Below are positions 9,502-18,061 of a stretch of DNA of 64,000 bases, piece by piece. The DNA comes from Phycisphaerales bacterium (GTDB lineage Bacteria > Planctomycetota > Phycisphaerae > Phycisphaerales > UBA1924). Under the pieces are notes generated by a model. The model saw only the letters and a program-made list of their open reading frames with translations, was not told the origin of the DNA and did not search any database. The first letter of the stretch is position 1; each line of letters opens with the position of its first letter. The stretch is taken from assembly GCA_023382935.1 (NCBI GenBank), contig JAHDXL010000006.1, positions 124,001 to 188,000 of the forward strand. Direction: 5' to 3'. A program made the translations under genes and the position numbers.

Positions 9502-10559
9502 TGGCCATGTACGTCAGCACACTCACGACCGGGCAGATCGCTCAACTGGTGGACGCCGAACTGTTCGGACCAGCCGACCTGCTGATTTCGCGCCCGGCCA
9601 CGCTCGACGACGCGCAGCCGGGCGACATCTGCTTCATCCGCTCGCCCGACTATGCCGGGCGCTGGCCGACCTGCCGTGCTTCGGCGGCCTTGGTCAGCCG
9701 CGGCATCGACGTGCCTGGGCATGACGCCGCCCATCGCGCCCTGCTGGTCGTCCCCGACGCCGACCTGGCGCTGGCTCAACTGTTGGCACAGATCGAGGTT
9801 CAGGGCCCGGCTGAGCAGCCGGGAGTGCATCCGACTGCGGTGGTCAGCCCCGCGGCCGAAGTATCGGCACAGGCGCACGTCGGCCCGCACTGCGTGATCG
9901 CGCCCGGGGCACGCATCGACGCGGGCGCGGCGCTGATGAGCCACGTAAGCATCGGCGCCGGTGCGGCCGTCGGCGCCGGCTCCATGCTGCACCCCGGCGT
10001 GGTGATCTACGCCCGCAGTATCATCGGGGCCCGCGTCGTCATCCACGCCAACACCGTCATTGGCGCCGACGGCTTCGGCTACCTGCCCCCCGGCGGAGCC
10101 GGCGCCGGGCCGGTCAAGGTGCCGCACCTGGGCAACGTGGTCATCGGCGATGATGTCGAGATCGGCGCTGGCGTGTGCATCGACCGGGCCAAGTTCGGCA
10201 GCACCACCGTTGGCCCGCACACCAAGATCGACAACCTCGTGCAGGTCGGGCACAACTGCTCGATCGGGCGCTGCTGCGTCATCTGCGGCCACACCGGCAT
10301 TGCCGGTTCGGTCCGCATCGGCGATTACGTGACCATTGGCGGCAAAGTCGGGTTTGCCGACAACATCAGCGTTGGCGATGGCGCTTCGATCGGCGGCGGC
10401 TCGCTGGTGCACAGCGACGTGCCGGCCGGAGAAACCTGGATCGGCGTGCCCGCCGGCCCGGCCCGCGAAGCCATGGCCCGACATGCCGCGTTCCGAAACC
10501 TCCCGGAAATCGCGCGCAACGTCAAGAAACTGCTGCGCGCCCAAGAAAAGTCGTCATGA
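9501..10559 (+). CDS. lpxD: UDP-3-O-acylglucosamine N-acyltransferase LpxD
   Basis: 352 residues. It adds the N-linked acyl chain in the third step of lipid A synthesis, from acyl-ACP, in the cytoplasm. An N-terminal LpxD substrate-binding domain (~1-100, with DDAQPGDICFI) precedes a long left-handed beta helix of hexapeptide repeats (ADGFGY, IGDDVEIGAGVCIDRA). It also has the catalytic-type QVGHNCSIGR His and a C-terminal helical tail (RNLPEIARNVKKLL). The start ATG overlaps the ompH stop and its own stop overlaps the lpxC ATG (ATGA). Together with lpxC it shows the organism makes a lipid A-type molecule. Confidence 0.95.
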   Translation: MAMYVSTLTTGQIAQLVDAELFGPADLLISRPATLDDAQPGDICFIRSPDYAGRWPTCRASAALVSRGIDVPGHDAAHRALLVVPDADLALAQLLAQIEVQGPAEQPGVHPTAVVSPAAEVSAQAHVGPHCVIAPGARIDAGAALMSHVSIGAGAAVGAGSMLHPGVVIYARSIIGARVVIHANTVIGADGFGYLPPGGAGAGPVKVPHLGNVVIGDDVEIGAGVCIDRAKFGSTTVGPHTKIDNLVQVGHNCSIGRCCVICGHTGIAGSVRIGDYVTIGGKVGFADNISVGDGASIGGGSLVHSDVPAGETWIGVPAGPAREAMARHAAFRNLPEIARNVKKLLRAQEKSS

Positions 10560-11431
10560 TCCCCCGCCGCACTGTCGCAGGCGTGGCGCGCGTCGAAGGC
10601 TTCGGGCTCTTCACGGACGCGGCCGCACGGGTGGAAATCCAGCCCGCCGAAGCCGGATCGGGCATCGTCATTCGCCGAGGCCCGGCTCACGCCGTCGCGA
10701 CCATCGAACGCCTGACCACTCGCCCTGCTCACCCGGCGTTTGCCAGCATGAACGCCCGCTGCACCGGCGTGGATCTGTCCGACGGCTCGCCGGCGTTCAC
10801 CATCGAGCACATCCTCAGCGCTCTGGCCGGACTGGGCATCACCGACGCGCTCCTCGCACTCGAAGGCCCGGAAGTGCCCATTATCGACGGATCAGCCCTG
10901 CCTTTCATTCATGCGATCGAGCGCGTGGGCACACGCCACCTGCCGGCTGGGGCGCACCTCCCAGCGCTGGACGGGCCCACCGTGGTCGGAGACCCCAACG
11001 GCGTGCGCGTCGAGATCCACCCCGCCCAGGCCCTGTCTATGCACTTTCACCTCGAGTACGGGCCGGGGTCGCCCATTCCGCGTCAGTCGGCCCACTGGGA
11101 TGGCTCACCCGTCCACTATCGCGAGCATATCGCGCCCGCTCGCACCTATTGCCTGCTGCACGAAGCCGAGGCCATGCGTCAACTCGGACTCTTCGCCCGG
11201 CTCACCCCGTCCGACTTCGTGGTCTTCGGCCCGTCGGGACCGATCGACAACACCCTGCGGTGGAACGACGAACCGGCACGGCACAAGTTGCTCGACCTGA
11301 TCGGCGACCTGGCCCTGGCCGGGCTTCCCTTCCCGGCCATGCGGGTCGAGGCCTTTGGCTCCGGGCATGCCCTGCACCACCAGGCCGCCCGCGCGTTGCG
11401 CGCCGTTGCCGGAAGAGCGGGTACAGTGTGA
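10556..11431 (+). CDS. lpxC: UDP-3-O-acyl-N-acetylglucosamine deacetylase LpxC
   Basis: 291 residues, close to the usual ~300. It is the Zn-dependent committed step of lipid A synthesis. Visible motifs are the N-terminal TVAGVARVEGFGLFT, the zinc/Glu motif TIEHILSALAGLGI, the PEVPIIDGSALPF segment, HKLLDLIGDLAL with the second and third zinc ligands (His, Asp), and a late catalytic His in GSGHALHH. ATG 10556 overlaps the lpxD stop. In many Gram-negatives lpxC is elsewhere or fused to fabZ. Here it stands alone right after lpxD, with no fabZ or lpxA following. Confidence 0.95.
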   Translation: MIPRRTVAGVARVEGFGLFTDAAARVEIQPAEAGSGIVIRRGPAHAVATIERLTTRPAHPAFASMNARCTGVDLSDGSPAFTIEHILSALAGLGITDALLALEGPEVPIIDGSALPFIHAIERVGTRHLPAGAHLPALDGPTVVGDPNGVRVEIHPAQALSMHFHLEYGPGSPIPRQSAHWDGSPVHYREHIAPARTYCLLHEAEAMRQLGLFARLTPSDFVVFGPSGPIDNTLRWNDEPARHKLLDLIGDLALAGLPFPAMRVEAFGSGHALHHQAARALRAVAGRAGTV

Positions 11432-11433
11432 GC

Positions 11434-11901
11434 ATGATCCGACTGGTCCTCATCGCCATGCTGCTCGTGCTGCCGGGGTGCCTGCAGCGGCGCATCCGGG
11501 TCACGTCCGACCCGCCCGGAGCGTTTGTCTGGGTCAATGACACCGAAATCGGGCGTACCCCCGCGGAAACGACCTTCACCTTCTTCGGCGACTACGACGT
11601 GCGGCTGGAACTCGACGGCTATGAACCCGTGCACGAAATGCGCCGCGCCAAGGCGCCGCTGCACGAGTATCCCGGCCCTGACCTGGTCGCGGCCGCCCTG
11701 CCCGTGAAGTTCAAGACGCTCATCGAGTGGCACTTTGACCTGTCGCCTTCGCTCGAACACGCGCTCCCGCCCGATCAACTCGACGCCGAAATGGTCGAAC
11801 GGGCACGCAGACTGCGCCGTCAGACCGAGGGCTTGGAAGAGCCAGTCGCGCCCAAGCCCGCGGATTCTGCGCCGGCAGAATCCGACGGCGCGGGTTCCTG
11901 A
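11434..11901 (+). CDS. PEGA-domain lipoprotein
   Basis: 155 residues. It begins with a lipoprotein signal peptide (MIRLVLIAMLLVLPGC, lipobox LPGC at Cys16). A PEGA-type domain follows (VTSDPPGAFVWVNDTEIG...TP, then YDVRLELDGYEP), a small beta domain of surface-associated proteins. The rest is a helical, then Pro/Ala/Glu-rich tail (EEPVAPKPADSAPAESDG). It starts two bases after the lpxC stop, so it is the last gene of the dnaN/bamA-lpxC run, and it converges with the next gene three bases on. The role is unknown; position suggests an envelope function. Confidence 0.8.
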   Translation: MIRLVLIAMLLVLPGCLQRRIRVTSDPPGAFVWVNDTEIGRTPAETTFTFFGDYDVRLELDGYEPVHEMRRAKAPLHEYPGPDLVAAALPVKFKTLIEWHFDLSPSLEHALPPDQLDAEMVERARRLRRQTEGLEEPVAPKPADSAPAESDGAGS

Positions 11902-11903
11902 TC

Positions 11904-12530
11904 TCAAATGACTCTGGCCGGCACGCCGACGACGCAGGCGCCGTCCGGCACGTCGCGCGTCACCACCGCGCCCGCGCCTACCACGCAGCGCGAGCCGATG
12001 CGCACGCCCGGCAGCACGCGCGAGCCGAGCCCGATGAGCGTATCAGGCCCGATCGACACGCGCCCACCCAGCACCGCGCCGGGGGCCACGTGCACGTTCG
12101 CCCCGATGCGGCACTCATGCTCGATGATGGCGCCGGTGTTGATGATCGCGTGCTCGCCGACGCTGGCACGCACCTGCACCACCGCCTTGGCTCCGACGTA
12201 CACCCCCGCCCCCAGTTGGCTCACCACCGCCACCATCGCCGCGCCATCGATCACCACCAGCCCGCGCCGCAACGAGTGGGGGTGGGCGTCGATCAGGCGT
12301 CGGCGCAACGTCAGGTCGCCCAGCGCCAGGATCATGTCCGCCCCGGCCGCGGCGATGCGCTCGATCTGGCTCAGCGCCCCGAGGCGCTCGACGGCAGCAG
12401 GCTCATGGGCCAGTACGGCTGCGGGGTCGTCGTCGAGGAATCCGACCACAGCGGCGCCCGCTCGCCTCAGCGAACCGGCCACCACCAGCGCGTGTCCACC
12501 ACCGCCCACGAGTATGACGCCGTGTTCCAC
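11904..12530 (-). CDS. NeuD/PglD-family sugar O-/N-acyltransferase
   Basis: 208 residues. An N-terminal PglD-type Rossmann domain (VILVGGGGHALVVAGSL, then VVGFLDDDP) is followed by a left-handed beta helix of hexapeptide repeats with the catalytic-type IINTGAIIEHECRIG segment and VTRDVPDGACVVGVPARVI at the end. The family acetylates sugars, often nucleotide sugars or sialic acid, for surface glycans. It stands 15 bases downstream of pilB on the same strand. The glycan genes at 20.7-29.5 kb could supply its context, but that link is inference. Start ATG 12530 fits the family N-terminus. Confidence 0.85.
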   Translation of the reverse strand: MEHGVILVGGGGHALVVAGSLRRAGAAVVGFLDDDPAAVLAHEPAAVERLGALSQIERIAAAGADMILALGDLTLRRRLIDAHPHSLRRGLVVIDGAAMVAVVSQLGAGVYVGAKAVVQVRASVGEHAIINTGAIIEHECRIGANVHVAPGAVLGGRVSIGPDTLIGLGSRVLPGVRIGSRCVVGAGAVVTRDVPDGACVVGVPARVI

Positions 12531-12545
12531 GAACCCAGTGTATCG

Positions 12546-14522
12546 TCAGTGCGTCGAATCGGTCACGCGGAGAACTTCCTGCACGGTGGTGCGACCTTCC
12601 ACCGCCTTCATCATCCCGTCCTGGCGCAGCGTCACCATCCCGCGCTCGATGCACAGGCGCCGGAACTCGGTCACGTTGGGGTTCCGCGCGATTACGTCAC
12701 GCAACGAATCATCCATGGTCAGCAACTCGTAAATGCCCACGCGCCCCGCGTGCCCAGTTCCGCGGCACTTCTCGCAGCCCCTGGGCGACCACATCTTGCT
12801 GATCGGAAGACCCTGCATCTCCAGGTACTCGGCCATCTCCTCGGTCGGGTTCTCCTCGACCTTGCACGCCTGGCACAGTCGCCGCACCAGTCGCTGGGCC
12901 AGCACCGCGTTCAGGGCCGCGCCCACCAGGAACGGCTCCAGCCCGATGTTCACCAGGCGCGTCACCGAACTGGGTGCATCGTTGGTGTGCAGCGTGCTGA
13001 GCACCAGGTGCCCGGTCAGGGCGGCCTGCACGGCGGTGTGGGCCGTCTCGTGGTCGCGAATTTCGCCCAGCATGATCACGTCGGGATCCTGACGCAGCAA
13101 CGCCTTGAGCGCCTTGGCGAAGGTCATCCCGATCTTGTCGTGCGTCTGCGTCTGCGTGATCCCGTCCAGGTGATACTCGACCGGATCCTCGACGGTCGAG
13201 ATGTTCAACTTGGCCTTGTCCAACTGCCGCAGCGAGGCGTACAGTGTGGTCGTCTTGCCTGACCCGGTCGGGCCGGTCACCAGCACGATGCCGTGCGGCT
13301 CGTTGATCGCGTTCTTCCAGATCTGCAGCGCGTGCTCGCTGAAGCCCAGGTTCTCCAGGTCCACGTTGATCGACCGCGTGTCGAGAATACGCATCACCGT
13401 CTTCTCGCCGTAGGTCGAAGGAATCGTCGAGACGCGCAGGTCCAGTTTGCGCCCCTGCACCGTGCACCGGATGCGCCCGTCCTGCGGCACGCGCCGTTCG
13501 GAGATGTCGAGGTTGGCCATGATCTTCAGGCGGCTGGTCAGCGCGGCCGCCATCGAGGCCGGCGGATTCATCATCTCGAACAGGATGCCGTCAATGCGGA
13601 AACGCACCTTGAGCCGCTTGTCGCCCGGCTCGATGTGAATGTCCGACGCCCCCTCCTTCACCGCCGTCTGGATGATATAGTTGGCATACCGAATGACCGG
13701 GCTTTCGCCGGCCTTGGCCTCCAGGTCCACCGCGTCGGCCGACGACTCGGCGGCGCTCACCTCCACGTCGCCTTCCTCGACGTCGGAGAGAATCTCGGAC
13801 AGATCGACCTCCTCGGCCGCCTCCCCGCCGAGCACCTCCAGCGCCCCGCGCAGGTCCATCGACGTGATCAGAACCAGTTTGATGCCGCTCACTCCCAGAC
13901 GTGCCCGGATCGCGTCGAGCATGAACACGTCGTCGGGCGACGTTGCACCGATCACTACGCGCGAGCCTTCCGAACGCAGCGGGAGCACCGAGTGCTCCTT
14001 GCAGAAGTCCGGACCCAGCCGCTGCAGCAACTTCCCGTCAAATCCCCCTTCCAGCCCCGCCTTCAGATCCACGCGCTCGAACGGCACGCCCGCCAGTTCG
14101 GCCACCGCCCGCTGCACCGCCTCCTCGTCGGCTCCCCGATCGATCAGCAGTTCGGCCAGCCGCCGTCCCGGCGTCTGCTTGAGAATCTGCTCGGCCCCGG
14201 ACAACTGCTCGCGCGAGATCACCTGCCGCGCCATCAGCAGTTCGCCCAGGCTCTGCCCATTGCCCTCGCTCGCAGGCCCGGGGTCAAAAACCGTCTCCGC
14301 CCGCACGCCTTCCTGAGTCTCCTTCTCCTTTGGAGAATCAGCCTGCCCGAAGCGCTTCTGCCCCGATGGCATGGCCGGAACCGGACTGAACGACAACTCC
14401 GCCTCGTCCAGCGAGTGTTTGCGCTCCACCTTGCCGGTCTTGGCCCGCCGGGACTGCGTTGTGTCGCTCTCCTGCGCGCCCAACTGGCTCAGAATGTCGT
14501 CGATGTTGATCTTGCCCGCCAC
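12546..14522 (-). CDS. pilB: type IV pilus / type II secretion assembly ATPase (PilB/GspE)
   Basis: About 658 residues. It is a cytoplasmic hexameric ATPase powering pilin polymerisation. A polar N-terminus (~1-100) is followed by an MshEN-type domain (LGELLMARQVISREQL...PGRRLAELL) and the GspE core. The core has Walker A GPTGSGKTTTLYA near residue 415, the Asp-box GEIRDHETA and the His box LVLSTLHTNDA. A zinc-type double Cys pair (LCQAC ... GCEKCRG) lies near 550-590. Start GTG 14522 is chosen because AGKINIDDILSQLG begins there, 22 bases after the upstream gene stops. The retraction ATPase, platform protein PilC, secretin and pilins are not in this window. Confidence 0.92.
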   Translation of the reverse strand: MAGKINIDDILSQLGAQESDTTQSRRAKTGKVERKHSLDEAELSFSPVPAMPSGQKRFGQADSPKEKETQEGVRAETVFDPGPASEGNGQSLGELLMARQVISREQLSGAEQILKQTPGRRLAELLIDRGADEEAVQRAVAELAGVPFERVDLKAGLEGGFDGKLLQRLGPDFCKEHSVLPLRSEGSRVVIGATSPDDVFMLDAIRARLGVSGIKLVLITSMDLRGALEVLGGEAAEEVDLSEILSDVEEGDVEVSAAESSADAVDLEAKAGESPVIRYANYIIQTAVKEGASDIHIEPGDKRLKVRFRIDGILFEMMNPPASMAAALTSRLKIMANLDISERRVPQDGRIRCTVQGRKLDLRVSTIPSTYGEKTVMRILDTRSINVDLENLGFSEHALQIWKNAINEPHGIVLVTGPTGSGKTTTLYASLRQLDKAKLNISTVEDPVEYHLDGITQTQTHDKIGMTFAKALKALLRQDPDVIMLGEIRDHETAHTAVQAALTGHLVLSTLHTNDAPSSVTRLVNIGLEPFLVGAALNAVLAQRLVRRLCQACKVEENPTEEMAEYLEMQGLPISKMWSPRGCEKCRGTGHAGRVGIYELLTMDDSLRDVIARNPNVTEFRRLCIERGMVTLRQDGMMKAVEGRTTVQEVLRVTDSTH

Positions 14523-14544
14523 GCGTCGCGTCCCGTCTCCGGGA

Positions 14545-15246
14545 TCAGGGCTGCCCGGTGTTGCCCATCGTGATCTCGTACTCCACCCCATCGGCCTCGA
14601 GCACGACCGAGCGAACCGCGATCGACTTGACCTTGAACAGATCCTCAATCTCGTCGCCCACGCGCACCACCTTGTCGTTGATCCGCGCCGCCGGCGTCCG
14701 GCCGCCCACCACGCCGAACAACTTCATCTTCGCCAGGGCCGTTTCAATCCGGCGCTTGCGCTCGGCCTCGGCTTTGACCCGGGCCTCTTCGGCCAGGCGC
14801 GCCAGCCGCTGCTCCTCGGTCTCCTTCACCACCTCTGCCGCCGCCGGCGCGTTCTCCACCGCCAGTTCGAACGGGCTGCGGCCCAGTTTGCTCGAGTCCA
14901 CCTGCACCGGGCGGTCCCCAGCCTCCAGTTCGGTCATCAACTTCTCGAAGCGCCCCGACTCGACCTTGGGCGGTCCGGCCGACTCAATCGCGATCGGCAC
15001 CTCCGCCGACGCTGTCCGCGCGCTCATCCCCAGTTTGCGCATGCCAAAGATGCCCCCGGCCGCGAGCACGACCATGAACGCCGAAACAGCCGCGAACGAC
15101 GACTTGATCAGTGAACCCTTGCCGACCTCGGCACGCACCGGGATCGCGCCGGCCCCGTTGCCGAGGTCCACGAAAAGCCGGGTCCCCGCCGGGCTGCCCC
15201 CAGCGCTCGACTCGGTCCCCGGGTGCTCCATGGGTGCATCACTCAC
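14545..15246 (-). CDS. PilP-like inner-membrane pilus/secretion protein
   Basis: 233 residues. A cytoplasmic leader of ~50 residues precedes one transmembrane segment (FAAVSAFMVVLAAGGIFGM). A linker and a strongly charged helix (TEEQRLARLAEEARVKAEAERKRR) lead to a C-terminal beta domain. Its VVGGRTPAARINDKVVRVGDEIEDLFKV pattern, split here as VVGGRTPAARINDKVV and VRVGDEIEDLFKV, recalls the PilP/GspC HR domain that contacts the secretin. GTG 15246 has an AAGGAGAA ribosome site and overlaps the pilO stop. Order M-N-O-this-B supports the PilP-like role; sequence identity to true PilP was not tested. Confidence 0.6.
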   Translation of the reverse strand: MSDAPMEHPGTESSAGGSPAGTRLFVDLGNGAGAIPVRAEVGKGSLIKSSFAAVSAFMVVLAAGGIFGMRKLGMSARTASAEVPIAIESAGPPKVESGRFEKLMTELEAGDRPVQVDSSKLGRSPFELAVENAPAAAEVVKETEEQRLARLAEEARVKAEAERKRRIETALAKMKLFGVVGGRTPAARINDKVVRVGDEIEDLFKVKSIAVRSVVLEADGVEYEITMGNTGQP

Positions 15247-15790
15247 CGGCGTTCTCCTTGTCCTGGAAGTAGATGCTCAGCGTGAACTTCACCGAGATTT
15301 CCGGTTCCCCCGCCGTGACGTTGCCTCGCTTGATCTCCATGTCCACCACGCGCGTGATCCGCGGCAGCCGCTCCATCCGCCGCAGAAACCCATAGAACCC
15401 GCGGAACGTGCCGGAGGTGCTCAGTTCCAGCGGCTGCTCCCAGTACACCGCCGCCTGCACCGGCTTGAGGCTCTTGAGCGTCGGAGCCGCCAGCCCGGAG
15501 TCCACGGCCAGCATCGACACCTGCTTGACGATCTGGTCCACCCCCTTCGACGACGGGAGGCGAGCCTCGTCCTTGCGGATGCGATCGGCGATGAGTTCGT
15601 TCGCCTTGGCCAGGTCCGCGTTGCGCGCGGTCTCGGCACGCAGACGCTCGAGCACCTCGCGCTTGTGCCCGATCTCCGCCAGCGCCGCGTCAATCGCCCG
15701 ATTCTGCGGGCGGAACACCAGCAGAAAACTCATCACCGGGATGAGCAGCACCAGCGCAAAGGTCAGCAGTTCCCGCGCTCCCAGTCTCAT
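15239..15790 (-). CDS. pilO: type IV pilus inner-membrane protein PilO
   Basis: 183 residues. A short cytoplasmic N-terminus and one membrane segment (LLTFALVLLIPVMSFLLVF) are followed by a coiled coil (EIGHKREVLERLRAET). A ferredoxin-like domain with GTFRGFYGFLRRMERLPRIT follows, the PilO signature. It pairs with PilN in the alignment complex spanning the periplasm. ATG 15790 overlaps the pilN stop as ATGA, so an upstream in-frame start inside pilN is less likely. Its own stop overlaps the PilP-like gene. Confidence 0.85.
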   Translation of the reverse strand: MRLGARELLTFALVLLIPVMSFLLVFRPQNRAIDAALAEIGHKREVLERLRAETARNADLAKANELIADRIRKDEARLPSSKGVDQIVKQVSMLAVDSGLAAPTLKSLKPVQAAVYWEQPLELSTSGTFRGFYGFLRRMERLPRITRVVDMEIKRGNVTAGEPEISVKFTLSIYFQDKENAGE

Positions 15791-16611
15791 TGCTCCTGCC
15801 CCCCCATCCCGAACAGCCCCCACAGCCCCTTGCCCGCCTTTTCGTCGGGCGTCAGGCTGGCCGTCTCGTCAAAAAGCGTGGTTTCCTCGGCCTCCTTCAC
15901 CGCCGACGCATCCGCGTCAGGGTCGAGCGTCGCCGTGATCCGGAACTTCCTCAGTTTCAGTCCCTCCAGCGTTGTCTCCGAGATGAACTGCAACTCCACG
16001 TTCTTGAGCAGCGGCGAGGCCTTCAGGCGCGCCAGGTAATCGGCAATCTGGTCGTTCCCCTCCGACACGCCCTCCACCGTCAGCATGTGCTTGAACTCCG
16101 GAGGCACGATCTTCGTGTCCTCGGGCTTCGGCTCGCCCGACGGGGCCGTCGTCCCTGGCTTGAGCGACACCACCGGCTTGCCCTTCTGCGCTCCGGGCGC
16201 CGGCGCCGGCGGCGCAATCTTCACACGCTCGCCCGCAAGTTTGATCTCCGTCAGCGTCGCTTCCTTCGGCTTGGCTCTCCACAATTCGGCCATCAGCACC
16301 GATCGCGGAACGTTGTCGCGCAGTGCCGCCACCACGGCCGCCTTGTCCATCATCTCCACGCGCTGCTTCTCCAGTGCCTTGAGCGCTTCGATCTTGACTG
16401 CCTCTTCCTCGAACTCCACCCGGATCTGCCCCTGATCGGCGCGCACGCTCTGCCAGCGCCGGTTGGTCAGCACAAAGGCCGACACCACCGCCACCATCAC
16501 CACCCCGAACAGCAGCAGCGAAATCACGTTCCAACGCGCCTCGTCCTTCCCGCGGACATAGTCCTCGGGCAGAAAACTGGCCGGACCGCTCCTGGTCACA
16601 CCGCGGCTCAT
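15787..16611 (-). CDS. pilN: type IV pilus inner-membrane protein PilN
   Basis: 274 residues. A short cytoplasmic N-terminus (SFLPEDYVRGKDEAR, the PilM-binding type) precedes one transmembrane segment (VISLLLFGVVMVAVVSAFVL) and a coiled coil. A Pro-rich linker (~130-160) and a ferredoxin-like domain with GVSEGNDQIADYLARLKASP follow, the Fimbrial-PilN signature. A 45-residue acidic tail is longer than usual. A GGAGGTG ribosome site precedes ATG 16611. Part of the pilM-N-O-P-B run. Confidence 0.85.
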   Translation of the reverse strand: MSRGVTRSGPASFLPEDYVRGKDEARWNVISLLLFGVVMVAVVSAFVLTNRRWQSVRADQGQIRVEFEEEAVKIEALKALEKQRVEMMDKAAVVAALRDNVPRSVLMAELWRAKPKEATLTEIKLAGERVKIAPPAPAPGAQKGKPVVSLKPGTTAPSGEPKPEDTKIVPPEFKHMLTVEGVSEGNDQIADYLARLKASPLLKNVELQFISETTLEGLKLRKFRITATLDPDADASAVKEAEETTLFDETASLTPDEKAGKGLWGLFGMGGQEQ

Positions 16612-16623
16612 CGCCACCTCCGA

Positions 16624-17901
16624 TCAAAGATCCGTCGGGCTCAGGCACATGCCAAGAGCCGCCGTCCAGCCCGGCTGGGCCTTGCCGAACTCCACCCCCG
16701 CGATCGGCTCGCTCCCCGTCCTTGACAGACGCGAAATCGGATCGCCCACCTGCACCGGAATGCGGATCGCCCGCGCCAGATGCTGGCACAGCCACGCCTG
16801 CCTCGCCTCGCCTCCCACCAGCACCGCGCGCTCCACATTCCGACCCCCGAACATCGACTTGTGATACCGCAGACTCATGCAGATCTCGTCGGTCAGGATC
16901 TCCAGAGGTTCGGCCAGATCCACTCCCTGCGGATAACGCAGCGCCGTCGTTGCCGGTTGCACCTCGGCGCTCATCCCGGGCGTGCCCCCCACGCCGCGCC
17001 GATCGTCTACCGCCACGCTGGTTTCCTCCGCCGACTTCCCTTCCGCACCGTTGGCACCCGCCTCGGCCTTCTTCGACCTCGCGATCGCCGCGTGCAGCAG
17101 CGCCAACCCGTCTCCCCCCTCGCCGGCTGGCTCGCCCGTCGTGGCACGCTCCAGCACGATCTGCCGGCGCAGCTCCCTCGCCTCGGTCATGCCCACGTGG
17201 GCCTGCTTCATGATGGCCACGTCCATGTGCAGCCCGCCCAGGTCCACCGTGCGCGCAAACACAAGGCTGGTCCCGTGCGCGATCATCACGTTCGTGGACG
17301 CGTATCCCAAGTCGAGATACAGCGTGGTCTTGCCCGCGTCCTCTTCACGACGATTCACGTCGTCGAACGCCCGCAGCACCGACTGGAACGGCCCGTGCAC
17401 GCCCACCGGCTCCAAGTGGGCCGACTTCAGCGCCGCCATCAGCCGACCCACCAGGTCGCGGCTGGCCGCCATGCAGATCACTTCGCTCTTGCCCCCGCGA
17501 CCCCCGCCCGGCACTTCCACGCTGCGGCACACCAGCGATTCAAACTCGCACCCCACCTGTGCCGGCAGCAACGCCTTGAGCATCGAGTCCACGCCCACGC
17601 CTTCGCTTAACTGGAACTGCATGTGCTTGCAGAACATCTGCGAAGCGGGAATCAGGCACACCGCCCGCTTGGTCGTGAACCCGCCCTTCCTGATCAACTT
17701 GGGCAACTGCTCGATCTGAAATCGCAGTCGCGAGCTGGCATCCTCCACCAGATCGTCCGGTGTCGGCAGAAAGGCCGCAGCCACCAACTTGCGACTCTCA
17801 TTCCCGCTGATCTGCAGCGCCTTCAGCCCGCCCGCGCCAAAGTCGATCGCGATCGGCGCGGCGCCGACGGCTGGCAATGACCGGAGCCCCTTGTAACGCA
17901 T
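16624..17901 (-). CDS. pilM: type IV pilus assembly protein PilM
   Basis: 425 residues. It is an actin-like cytoplasmic ATP-binding protein that recruits PilN. The N-terminal phosphate-1 motif APIAIDFGAGGLKALQ, the later LYLDLGYASTNVMI phosphate-2 segment and the AVLVGGEARQAWLC adenosine motif follow the family order. An insert of ~45 residues rich in Ala/Glu/Gly (EGKSAEETSVAVDDRRG region) between the last two motifs looks disordered and lengthens the protein beyond the usual ~350. Start ATG 17901 has GAGG eight bases upstream. First gene of the pilus run. Confidence 0.88.
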   Translation of the reverse strand: MRYKGLRSLPAVGAAPIAIDFGAGGLKALQISGNESRKLVAAAFLPTPDDLVEDASSRLRFQIEQLPKLIRKGGFTTKRAVCLIPASQMFCKHMQFQLSEGVGVDSMLKALLPAQVGCEFESLVCRSVEVPGGGRGGKSEVICMAASRDLVGRLMAALKSAHLEPVGVHGPFQSVLRAFDDVNRREEDAGKTTLYLDLGYASTNVMIAHGTSLVFARTVDLGGLHMDVAIMKQAHVGMTEARELRRQIVLERATTGEPAGEGGDGLALLHAAIARSKKAEAGANGAEGKSAEETSVAVDDRRGVGGTPGMSAEVQPATTALRYPQGVDLAEPLEILTDEICMSLRYHKSMFGGRNVERAVLVGGEARQAWLCQHLARAIRIPVQVGDPISRLSRTGSEPIAGVEFGKAQPGWTAALGMCLSPTDL

Positions 17902-18061
17902 GGCAGACACCTCACAGGCGGCGCCGGCAACCCTCGTCCCAACGCACGCTTGCGAGCATCGGCCTGCGCCGACCCCCGGTTGATCCCCGCACCACTTCGC
18001 TCAAGCCCCTGATCGGCGCGGCCCGCACAGCCGGGTCATCCCGACCCCCCGGTACGTCCGA

